Assembly: GCF_027409185.1 (NCBI RefSeq)
Contig: NC_084461.1
Coordinates: 187,338,001-187,402,000 of the forward strand
Direction of reading: 5' to 3'
Length of the DNA stretch: 64,000 nt
Source of the DNA: Cynocephalus volans
Lineage: Eukaryota > Chordata > Mammalia > Dermoptera > Cynocephalidae
Each line of letters starts with the position of its first letter. The first letter of the stretch is position 1. The position numbers and the translations under genes were made by a program. Positions 55,690 to 64,000 of this stretch are shown here, one piece after another. The notes under the pieces are model-generated. The model was given only the letters and a program-made list of their open reading frames with translations. It made no database searches and was not told where the DNA came from.

Positions 55690-57010
55690 TCCTGACAGGT
55701 AGATCATTCCTGCCACTCCAGGTTGAGACCCAAGTTGCTCAGCTGCAGCCCCATTCTCATTTTACTTCAGACTGTGCTCTCAGCAGTGGACTACAGTGTG
55801 AAAGGCACCCCCTGGAGCTGGACAACTCAGCAGGTGTTGGGCGAAATCTCAAGATTCCCCACCAGGACTGAGCACCCAGGCCTCAAGCCAAAGCTCTGTG
55901 CCCAGGAAAGTGTAGACAGGACCATGCCTCCCCGAGGCAACATTTATCTGTGGGTTTGTAGGGAAGGCCCCTCTCATCTCAGACTATACAGGTGAATTTC
56001 TCTTACCCCAAGCTGTAAACAAGGTCCTTGACAGGAGCCCAGCTGAATTCTAGCCATTTAAATACAGCACATGGTTATCAGAAGGGTATCTGGGACAGCA
56101 GGCCCCAAGCTTGATACTCCTCTCACTTCAGTATTGGGGAGGGCCAGTCCAAACCACCTACTCAGGTGCTTGTGAAAAATGCTAACAGACTCTAACCCCA
56201 TAGGGAGAATAATCTCATAGATTTGTAATCTGCCCTTCTAGCCGGCTACAGATGCAGATAAGTCTTAACCTGCCCCAGATTCTTCTCCAGAGGGCAGTCC
56301 TCTGAGCCAGGGCCTGATCTGGGGCTGTGAAAGGGCTCCACACCACGGTAGGACTGAGTCTTGGGGCACTGTTAGCCCGGCCTAGGGGGAGAGGAGGTTC
56401 TAGACCATGAGGTACCACTCAGTAGGTGGCAGAGCAGCTCTGGACAGGGCCAGCAGCCAAGGGACAGTTTGTACCAGGGTAAAGCCCGGCTGAGGCTGCC
56501 AGCCAGGTACCTAAGGAGGAGAGGAGACTGTCACGAGGAGAACCAGTGTCAGCCCCAGGACTGGCCAAGGGCAGACTCCAGACCCTAGCTGGGCCAATCA
56601 GGAATTTGGGATTGGAATTCGGAAAAAGCCCATTAATTTCAGTGAGTGATCGGAACTGAGGTGATATAAGGGCAGCCGTTTTTCACCATGAACGTGAGAA
56701 AGCTGATTGGCAGAATGAGAAAGATAGAGATATGCAGAGAGATCAGGGTGGAGGGAGAGAGAGAGAGGCTTTACTAACAGTTTTCCAGTTCTGGAGTCCA
56801 GTTCCTTGTACACTCCAGCTGAATGTCCTGTTCTTGGACTCCACAAAACACTCTTACATCCTTGTAATAAACTTCCATTTTTGGATAGTATGAGATGCTT
56901 TCTCTACTTGCAACCAAACAACCTTGGATAAGGCAGGAAGATGCACCATGGAAGTTCTCTGTCCATCACTTACAGTCTATTGGGGGAGGGGAGGAAACAC
57001 ACCCAACCAC
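55690..57010. other. Intergenic sequence, partly unrecognised
   Basis: GC-moderate. A repeat-like tail at 56680-56890 (taataaacttccatttttgg) may be a distant family A relative. No gene signal. Confidence 0.35.
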
Positions 57011-58215
57011 CCAACAAATTAAATATAAATTATGTGATAAGTGTGGAAATCACAGCAAAACTCCCATTCCAGTGGGGGTAAAGAGCAAAGCAATGAAGGA
57101 CAGCCCACTGGTAATCAATGAAAAGCCCATCAAAACAAGATTTTTTTCTATGAGATTGGTAAAGCACTTTAAAAACAATAATACCACAAGTATTATTGCA
57201 AAAGGGCAAAGAGCAAAAGTGGAAAAAAAAAGTCTCCTATTCTGTCGGTGAAATTGACACAATCCTTTCAGAGGTCGATTTGGCGATCTATATCAAGAAC
57301 TTGAGGGCTGGCCCATGGCTCATTCGGGAGAGGGTGGTGCTGATAATACCAAGGCCACGGGTTTGGATCCCATTTAGGGATGGCCGGTTAGCTCACTGGG
57401 TGAGCGTGGTGCTGACAACACCAAGTCAAGGGTTAAGATCCCCTTACCGGTCATCTTTAAAAAAAAAAAAAAAAAGAACTTGAAAAAGCTCATACCCTTT
57501 GACCCATAACTGCTTTTAGGAATTTGTCCTAAGGAAATCAGCAGATATGTGCACCCACATTTATGTGGACGGACGCTTATCAACTCAACATTTATGATGG
57601 GGAACACCGGCAGTAAATTTGATGCCCATCCACAGGAGACTGGTGAATGAAATATTCTTCAGTTGTTAAAATAGTGTTCTTGATCATGTTTCCGCGATGG
57701 AAAATGCCCTGCCATTCTCTGGGTTTCTAATGTTTCTCCCTGTTGTCACAAGTTGCTCCCAGTTTTGTAAAAAATGCATACATAATATTGGTATGATTTG
57801 TTAAGGAAGTGCTCGTAGGAGAAACTGGATAATAGACAAGGGAAGGAGGGGAGGGAAGAAGCCAAGCAAGAGTGAAGAGAAACACCAGCCTCAGCTTGAC
57901 CCCTCCGGGAGCGCTAGAGCAAACATTACACTTCCATGAATGCTATCTGAGTCCACTTACAGGAGGCCCCTAGAGGAGTCAAATTCATGGAGACAGAAGG
58001 TAGAAGGGTGCGTGCCAGGGGCTGGGGCAGAGAGGGTGAGAAATTAGTGTTTAATGGGTACAGAGTTTGGGCAGATGAGAAAGTTCTGGAACGGGATGGT
58101 GATGATGGTTGCACATCTATATAAAAATACTTAATGCTACTGAACTGAACACTTATAAATGATTAAAATTGTAAGTTTTATGTTATGCATAGACTACCAG
58201 AATAAATTAAAAATC
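57010..58215 (+). repeat. L1M 3' part (SINE-interrupted)
   Basis: Forward: ccaatacttggt-less start, then gtaatcaatgaaaagcccat, taggaatttgtcctaaggaa, gttctggaacgggatggtga and the end taaaattgtaagttttatgt. Confidence 0.7.
57295..57483 (+). repeat. CYN SINE, dimer, with 10-bp duplication
   Basis: Body 57305-57473; aagaacttga at both ends, in L1. Confidence 0.9.
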
Positions 58216-58219
58216 ACCA

Positions 58220-59425
58220 AAAAAAAAAAGAAAAAGAAAAAGCTTCACCTCAGAGTTTGTACAGTCTTGAAGCAAGGCCCTTCACACTCCCTCATCAATT
58301 GGTCATTATCCATGGGCCACCCTGGAGGGACGTCAATCCCTAGGCACTTTAAGCGCTCTGCCGGAATAGGTGCAGTGGCCCAGGTGCTCAGGGGTAGTCC
58401 TCCTGGAAGAACTGGACCTAGAAGAAGCAAAGCACTTAGAAACTGGGGGATGAGCTCACAGAACTGGTAAAAGGGATCTGAGAGGACCAAGGGGGCACCA
58501 GGTTGGCCATACCCAGTCTCAGGGCATCTACACCAACTGGGCGGCTAGCTCAGCAGGTACACGTTTTTGGTGTTATTGGTCACTTGAACACACTACTCTG
58601 TCAGTCAGAGTCTGAGTAGAAAACCAAAATCCATGCCAGGTAGTTCGACAAAGGGAATTTAATATGCAGGAATTAGTTATGAAGGTGTTGTACACCTCAA
58701 GAGAGCAATAGGGGAAGAGAAGAGAACTCAATATGAGCAAGTGCAGGAAGCCACTACCATTCCTAGGACTGGAGGGACAAAGAGAGGAGGTGGTGACAGA
58801 GCCCAGGGCCAGACCTGTGCAGCAGGAGATGCAACCAGGTGCATTTTCTGCCAGAGACACCACCTGAGACAGAGAGTGGAAGAAAACCCTCGCTTCTCTC
58901 TCCCTCCTGTCTGCCACTCAGTCCTCTGCTCTGTCTGCCACTGGCAGAATGCAGCTGAAAGTCACTGACGAGAGGCAGCCCCCCTGTCAAACAGCAGAGC
59001 AGGGGAAGAGGAAGAATGAATCTGAGGACAAAGGGGACAATGACGAGCATACTTAACCATTCTTCTATCCAGCAGACATACTAAGTGCATGCAGCAAATG
59101 CCAGGACTGTGCTAGATGCTGAGAGTACAGCCTGGATTAGCGCAGTTTGGGGCAAGACTGCTTCTGTACAGCAAAACGACCTCCACTCCAGGAAAATACA
59201 GCTCCTCTCAGGGCTGTCTCTAGCCATACTGCACCTTTGTGCAAGTGAGAAAAAGTTGTCTCTCAAGGAGGACACTGTTCCTTAAGCACATAGCTTGGCA
59301 AGTAGATGGGGCAAGCCGGAAACTCCTGCGCAGGATGCTATTTCCACAACTGTGCCTGGAGATTCTGGTCCTCCCTAGGAGACCTTAACCTGAGGACCAT
59401 GGACTCCAGGAGTGTGAGTCCCTGA
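58220..59425. other. Intergenic sequence, nothing recognised
   Basis: A degenerate tRNA-like trace at 58538-58580 (ggcggctagctcagcaggta) may be an old CYN. Otherwise blank. Confidence 0.3.
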
Positions 59426-59427
59426 TA

Positions 59428-59530
59428 GCACATCATTCATTCATTCATTTGACAAATATTTATTGAGCAACTACTATGAGCCTGGCACTCTTCTAGATGC
59501 TACAGAGAACAGTGAAAAAACACAAAAACT
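59428..59530 (-). repeat. L2 3' end
   Basis: Reverse: cattcatttgacaaatattt, attgagcaactactatgagc, ctggcactcttctagatgct. Confidence 0.7.
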
Positions 59531-59650
59531 TCCCTGCTTTCAAATACGGCAAAATGCCAATAATTGTTTAATCCAGGCAGAGGTGGTTTCATCGTAGTCA
59601 TGTTTTTCTGTGTGTTTAAAAATATTTATTGGAAACAAAAGTTGGATGAG

Positions 59651-59748
59651 AGCTGGCCAGTTAGCTCAGTTAGTTACAGAGCAATATTATAACACCAAGA
59701 TCAAGGGTTCAGATCCCTGTACCAGCCAGTCGTGGAAAAAAAAAATAG
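59651..59748 (+). repeat. CYN SINE, monomer
   Basis: agctggccagttagctcagt, aacaccaagatcaagggttc, taccagccagtcg. Confidence 0.8.
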
Positions 59749-59899
59749 CTGAAAGAAAAAATCTTCAAAGAGACAGATATAAATAAGATGTGTGTGTGTG
59801 CCCGTGTGTTGGTGCTAAGCAGCAAAGAGAACGTACAACAGGAATGAAGGTTGGCAAGTATATATAGATATTCCGATTTTAAATAGGGTGGTTCCAGAA

Positions 59900-60240
59900 A
59901 CTCCTCACTGAGAAGGTGCCATTTGAAGAAAGACCTTAAGGAGAGGAGGGAATAATCCAGACTGTCATCTGGAGGAAGAAATGTCCTGGCAGTGGGCACA
60001 GAAGAGGCAAAAGCCCTGAAGCAGGAACATGCCCAGCCTCCTCCAGGAACAGCAAGGAAATAAGTGTGTGGCTGGAGCAGAGACTGGGTGCGAGGAGTAG
60101 GGGACACGGTCAGAAGGGACAGGGGAGGGGCTGGGCAGATCACACAGGGCCTTGAAGGCCACTGTAAGGTCTGTGGCTTTTACCTTGAGTGACAAGGGGA
60201 GCCACAGGAGGGTGGGACCTGAGAAGTGACTGGAATCGTA
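59900..60240. repeat. Unnamed ancient repeat
   Basis: ccctgaagcaggaacatgcc, cacacagggccttgaaggcc and taccttgagtgacaagggga are blocks of a widespread mammalian repeat I cannot name with confidence. It ends just before the MORN3 promoter. Confidence 0.4.
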
Positions 60241-60419
60241 TACGTAATAGGTATCCATCCTGCGTGGGGGATGGGGTCTATAAAACTTCTCCCGGACGCT
60301 GAAAGCAGGCCAGACCCCCGCAAAACAAGCGCGTGTGTGTTGGTTTGCCCTTCAAATTTTGCAGCTACGCAGTCTGCGCAGGAAGGGGCGGGCGCCGAGG
60401 GTTGCTTCGTTGGGGCGCC

Positions 60420-60433
60420 GTTGCCATAGCGAC
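60420..60433 (+). promoter_or_regulatory. X-box motif (RFX family site)
   Basis: gttgccatagcgac fits the X-box rule RYYNYY, 1-3 spacer bases, RRNRAC with no mismatch. RFX2 and RFX3 use such sites to drive ciliary and sperm-flagellum genes, which suits MORN3, a testis-expressed gene. Binding is inferred. Confidence 0.65.
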
Positions 60434-60439
60434 CCCGGC

Positions 60440-60498
60440 CAGGGCCCGCGGCGCGCCCGCTGGTGGCGGAAGTTGAAGCTGGAGGCTGCGACCTGCAG
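60440..60498 (+). other. MORN3: Probable non-coding exon 1 of MORN3
   Basis: GC-rich sequence ends at a consensus donor, ctgcag/gtgagc at 60498/60499. Its position downstream of the X-box and on the MORN3 strand suggests a 5'-UTR exon spliced to the exon with the start codon. The transcription start is a guess; no transcript evidence is available. Confidence 0.45.
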
Positions 60499-60794
60499 GT
60501 GAGCGTAGGTGAGCGGGCGCGGGTGGGGCAGGGTTAGGGGACCGACCCCAAACCGTCTGGATCCCGCCCCTTCCACCTTCCAGTGTGGTGATTATCGTTA
60601 TTTAGCATCAAAACAACCCGGGCCGGTCCCGCACTGCGTGGCAAGGCTTTCCCGAAAGTGTGGGACGGAGAATGATTTTATGATACACTGATGAAGTGTT
60701 AAGCATCACCTAATGACATGTCTGGGTTCTCTTACAATTCTCAGTAAGCCAAGGAGAAAGTGTCAGTATGGGGCTAACATGGCATTGACACCTC

Positions 60795-60880
60795 TTTTTT
60801 TGGTGGCTGGCCGGTATGCGGATCCAAACTCTTGACGGGTGTCAGAACACCGTGTTCTACCCAACTGAGCTAACCCGCCA
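60795..60880 (-). repeat. CYN SINE, monomer
   Basis: ggtggctggccggtatgcgg, ctgagctaacccgcca. Lies in MORN3 intron 1. Confidence 0.8.
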
Positions 60881-61017
60881 TTAACGCGCCAGCGCCGTAT
60901 TTCCTATTTATGGTTATAGTATGTAGAGGCTCCTTTTTGGATATATGAACTGATATTTTAAAGTGAGATAATTTAAAGATTAATAATAGAACAGGTGGAA
61001 CTCGGAAATGGGAGGGA

Positions 61018-61040
61018 ACCCCCCCAACACCCCCCCCCCA
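61018..61040 (-). other. C-run pair
   Basis: Seven and ten or more C separated by aaca; minus strand G-rich. Confidence 0.4.
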
Positions 61041-61084
61041 CAACATTAAACTTAGGACCTGAGCCTGTTTCCCTGTCCCAGTTT

Positions 61085-61189
61085 TATTTTATTTTATTTT
61101 TTGGCTGCTGGCCGGTATGGCGATCCAAACCCTTAACCTTGGTGTTATAACATCATGCTCCAACCAACTGAACTAAACTGGCCAGTCCC
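61085..61189 (-). repeat. CYN SINE, monomer
   Basis: ttattttttggctgctggcc, aactgaactaaactggccag; flanks ctgtcccag and cccatcccag. Confidence 0.8.
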
Positions 61190-61639
61190 CCATCCCAGCT
61201 TTTAGCTCCTTCTGTTTTCTTTGCCTGGCATGATTTTCTCTATTCCTAGGCATGATGGTCAAAATATGTAACAACCAGTATATTACAGGTCCCATAGCTG
61301 CTCCTGGAAGCCCCTGCTGTAGCCAAGAGTTTACCCTGGGATGTCAGTTTTTCAATCCAGGGAGGTCAGTCTTTCATTCTGGGGCATGGAGCAATGACTA
61401 CCCCCATCCCCAGGTCTAGGTTAAGATATGGGGGTGGGAGTTGGTGAAATGGAGAGGGAGGAGGGGAGGAGGAAAAGAAAAAGAGAAAAGGGTACAGTAA
61501 GAGCCTCCTTGGCTCTTCTTGGCTGAGGCCCTATTGTGTGCCGGTACTGGTTGTCTTAGAGAAAAAGAGAGAAGATGCAATCCCTGCCATCTATTGGGGT
61601 GGAGGGCAGAGATAACCAGCAGATTCCTTGAAGAAGACA

Positions 61640-61720
61640 CAGGGTACTCCAAAAAGTTCATGGAAAAATAGAATCAAAAGATAGACAAATCTTTCCATGA
61701 ACTTTTTGAAGTACCCTCAT
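61640..61720. mobile_element. mariner-type MITE
   Basis: cagggtactccaaaaagttc to actttttgaagtaccctc: inverted ends of the same MITE family. Confidence 0.78.
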
Positions 61721-61871
61721 ATAAGTACTGCTGCAAATGCAGATTGGCAATTCCAATATTCAGCCAGGAGTGAAATCCTTTCACACCACTGCCCTGGCTC
61801 CCTCTCCCCATCTTGGGACCTCCCCAGGACTCCAGAGTTCCCCACAACCCAGCAGCTAAAGGGTGTGTGCA

Positions 61872-62030
61872 GGACCAGGACTGACTACATAAAGTGTGGA
61901 GCTCAGTGCAAAATGTAAATGCAGGGCCTCTGCTCATAGAGTTTTAAGAATTTCCAAACAGTAAGAGCAGGGCAGTAAACCAAGCACAGCCTTTCTAAGG
62001 GTGGGGTCCTGGGTGGCTGGATGCCTGGGA
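61872..62030 (+). repeat. Unnamed ancient repeat, copy 2
   Basis: ggactgactacataaagtgt, cagtgcaaaatgtaaatgca: related to 49867-50035. Confidence 0.45.
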
Positions 62031-62039
62031 CAACAGAAT

Positions 62040-63170
62040 CTCCTGGAACCTGCTCAGCCCTGAGGTCATTCTGACTGGTCATGCTGATGGTTAAATATTT
62101 GAGGCTAGCGCAACTGAGGGTGTGTGGGGGGGTCCCCAAAACCCGTGGAGGAAGATAGCTCGTATTTGGTGAAGGGGAACAGAGGTCCCTGAAATTTGGA
62201 GGAGAAAGATCTCTATCACCCTGCGTGAGCCCCATGGAGATAGACAAACGACATGAATGTCTGCTCTGGAGATCCTGGGAACATGAGGAGCACAGATGGT
62301 GGCTCCCAGACACTAGTGGAGGCCCTGGGCCACCAAAGTCCTTTCGAAATTCCACTAGGCAGGGCCGGGAGGAGAGCCAGGTCTGCTGGAAAACTTAACC
62401 AGGTGATGAGGCAGATGGCCCAGACAGAGGTGGAAGTAGAAGGGTATGCTGGTGTGCCTGGGACTGTCCCAGTTTTAGCACTGAAAGTCCGAAGTCCCAG
62501 GAAATCCTTCAGTCCTGGGCAAGTTGGGACAGTTGGTCACCCGAGAAGCAGTATCTTTTATTGGCGAGCTCTCCCAACAGCTCACAAACCCATTCAAGGC
62601 CAGCCCCTGCACTTCGCCACCATCATATCCAGCAGACTCATGAGGCGGGCAGGCCCAAGGGGGCTAAAGCGCTGGGTGCTGGGCCGGGGCACCCCCGTGT
62701 GCTGTGCAGTGGCCAGCTGTCTGCCAGCCCAGCATGGCCTGGCTACCCCCTCACTCCCCTGGAGTGGATTTCAGCCCTTTCCCCTGGGGGATCCTCCAGT
62801 CTTCAGGCCAGCACCCTCTCTGATTGGTCATACTAGTTATTAAATATGTATGTAAATATGTACCATCACCCCTTCCCCAGGGGCAGCTTCTTTCTGATGC
62901 CGTCAGAAACCCTCCTGCCCTACTGGTCTCCCTGGGTTCCAATTGATTGTGCCATCAGACCTGCCCGGAGGGGGCCCCAGAAGAGGCAAGGGAGGGAACA
63001 GCTGAGGGTCAATCCAGCAGAAAAGGATCCCCACCAAGGGCTGCTCACCTGCCCTGGGGACTCAGAACACACATGACTCACCCCACTTGAGCTCAGACGG
63101 GCGCCTCCCCAGTAAGCCCTAGGATCCCAACATTACACGGGGCACACTGAGCCCTTGATGTCCCTAATTC
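62040..63170. other. MORN3 intron 1 sequence
   Basis: GC-rich, with an old repeat trace at about 62450-62560 (gggcaagttgggacagttgg). A 196-codon open frame at 62253-62843 has no family resemblance. No splice-bounded exon is seen. Confidence 0.35.
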
Positions 63171-63207
63171 CGTGCCAGCACCCTCAAGCCCCGCAGAAGC
63201 AGCCAAC

Positions 63208-63352
63208 ATGCCAGTCTCCAAGTGCCCAAAAAAGTCGGAGCCCCTGTGGAAGGAGTGGGACCGGAAGGCGCAGAAGAACGGACTGAGGCAGCAGGTGCAT
63301 GCAGTGAATGGTGACCGTTACGTGGGCGAGTGGAAGGACAACATGAAACATG
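63208..63352 (+). CDS. MORN3: MORN3, first coding exon (rest outside window)
   Basis: The exon encodes 48 codons, MPVSKCPKKSEPLWKEWDRK then AQKNGLRQQVHAVNGDRYVG and EWKDNMKH, plus the first base of Gly. It then meets a good donor, acatg/gtgagtgg, in phase 1. MORN3 is a small (about 240-residue) testis protein built of MORN repeats; it partners MEIG1 in spermatid development. The first MORN repeat begins at YVGEWKDNMKHG and would be completed by the next exon. The ATG has A at -3 and the peptide agrees with the human N-terminus as I remember it. The reading frame continues 12 codons upstream without an earlier ATG. The exon's acceptor is probably the gtgccag ending at 63178 or ccccgcag ending at 63196. 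Later exons lie beyond the right edge. Confidence 0.93.
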
Positions 63353-64000
63353 GTGAGTGGGGGACCCTCAGAGGCTCAGGCAGCTAGTGTGGGGTCCGAG
63401 CCGTGGTGGGTGATTGGGGTTAAGAAAGCAATGTGCAGAGCTCACTGGGGACATAAGGTGTGTCCTCAAGCTTCCTCCAAGGGCTGAGTGCTGACCTGGA
63501 CCAACCGGGGGCCTCCTGGACTCTGGAACCAAACTCAGCCCTGACTTCAACTGAGCAAGGGTCCTGGGACCAGCAGAGGGCAAAGAGGTCTTCAGAAACC
63601 AGCCTGCAGCCGGGCCTGTGTGGACTCAAGCTCAGTCCTTACACTCTGATGCTCTGGCTAAGCATGGGGCTGGCTGGCAGGAGGAAAAGGCAGCCCCCCA
63701 GAAATCTGGAATTGCACCTGGGATTCTGGGCTCCAGACTCAGCCTGATGCTCTGCAGGGGCTGAGCATGGGGTCTGAATGTCAGGGCACCAGGGCAGACC
63801 CCTTCCATCCCCCAGAAGTAGCAGAAACTCCCACTTGACTAACTGGGCTGGACTCTGGGTCTGACCAGCAGGGGGCGAGGGGGTCCTGGTTATACAAACT
63901 AAAACCTGATGGAAAAAAAATTTTTTTTATTAAAAAAGAAAAAATCGAGGCTGCTTGTTCCAGTCTTGCAATTCCAGATTCTGTGCTCTTAACCATTCTC
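63353..64000 (+). other. MORN3 intron after first coding exon
   Basis: Begins gtgagtgggg. It contains the CTCF-like site at 63865 and an A/T run at about 63913-63945. No further exon is seen before the edge. Confidence 0.6.
63865..63879 (+). promoter_or_regulatory. CTCF-like site
   Basis: ccagcagggggcgag matches the CTCF core (CCASYAGRKGGCRS) well. It lies in MORN3 intron sequence. Occupancy is inferred. Confidence 0.45.

Larger units (their letters stand above)
54945..55690 (-). repeat. L1M 3' end (split by three SINEs)
   Basis: Reverse: ttttattgagatataattca, atcaccacagtcaattttgg, ctactttctgtctctatgga, gttgatggacatttgggtta. Confidence 0.8.
60290..60560 (+). promoter_or_regulatory. CpG-rich promoter of MORN3
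   Basis: Short CpG-rich block with a GC box (ggggcgggcg) and an X-box, followed by a strong splice donor. It lies 2.7 kb upstream of the MORN3 start codon on the same strand and is the only promoter-like sequence near it. No TATA box is seen. Confidence 0.7.

Noticed and set aside
62253..62843. 196-codon plus-strand open frame upstream of MORN3
   Set aside because: No recognisable domain, includes an old repeat trace (gtcctgggcaagttgggaca), lies in the MORN3 intron, and has no splice or promoter support.
63172..63207. Earlier MORN3 start, 12 codons upstream
   Set aside because: That frame would begin with GTG; the ATG at 63208 matches the family N-terminus and has a good context.

Overview
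This is a mammalian nuclear DNA window. It has low-density genes with GT-AG introns, CpG-island promoters, and a background of old placental repeats (MIR, L2, L1M, MaLR LTRs, MER2, MER5A and others). About 40 SINEs derived from tRNA-Ile are laid over this background. Some are monomers ending in gctgccaaa, and others are dimers that begin ggccggcccgtggctcac. This matches the CYN family of colugos (Dermoptera), and no other mammalian order that I know of carries it, so the likely source is the Sunda colugo (Galeopterus) or a close relative. That assignment rests on recognising the repeat, not on a search.

Two protein-coding genes can be supported. TMEM120B lies on the minus strand. Coding exons 1 to 6 (29178 down to 1290) join in frame and encode about the first 184 residues; the remaining exons lie beyond the left edge. 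Its CpG-island promoter is at about 28.9-29.5 kb. MORN3 lies on the plus strand. It has a CpG-rich promoter with a ciliary X-box at about 60.4 kb, a probable non-coding first exon, and its first coding exon at 63208-63352; the rest lies beyond the right edge. The two genes are head to head, about 31 kb apart. As I remember it, the human chromosome 12q24.31 order is ORAI1 - MORN3 - TMEM120B - RHOF, so synteny is kept.

Region by region: 1-14.2 kb holds TMEM120B exons 6 to 2 with short introns rich in MIR, MaLR and L1 pieces. The 14.2-29.1 kb stretch is the 14.9-kb first intron, mostly L1, SINEs and a recurrent LTR-like repeat. From 29.5 to 60.3 kb is the intergenic interval, almost entirely repeats, but with an isolated CpG-rich promoter-like block at 52.4-52.7 kb that belongs to neither gene. 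The 60.3-64 kb stretch is the start of MORN3.

The most notable non-genic observations are: the orphan CpG promoter; a CYN subfamily in which the anticodon arm is replaced by a GC-rich hairpin; severely 5'-truncated SINEs with clean target duplications; a 454-bp solo LTR candidate with a 5-bp duplication inside a hAT element; and several well-dated nested insertions (SINE in MER2, SINE in mariner MITE, Tigger in L1). No bacterial, CRISPR, viral-gene or toxin content was seen.
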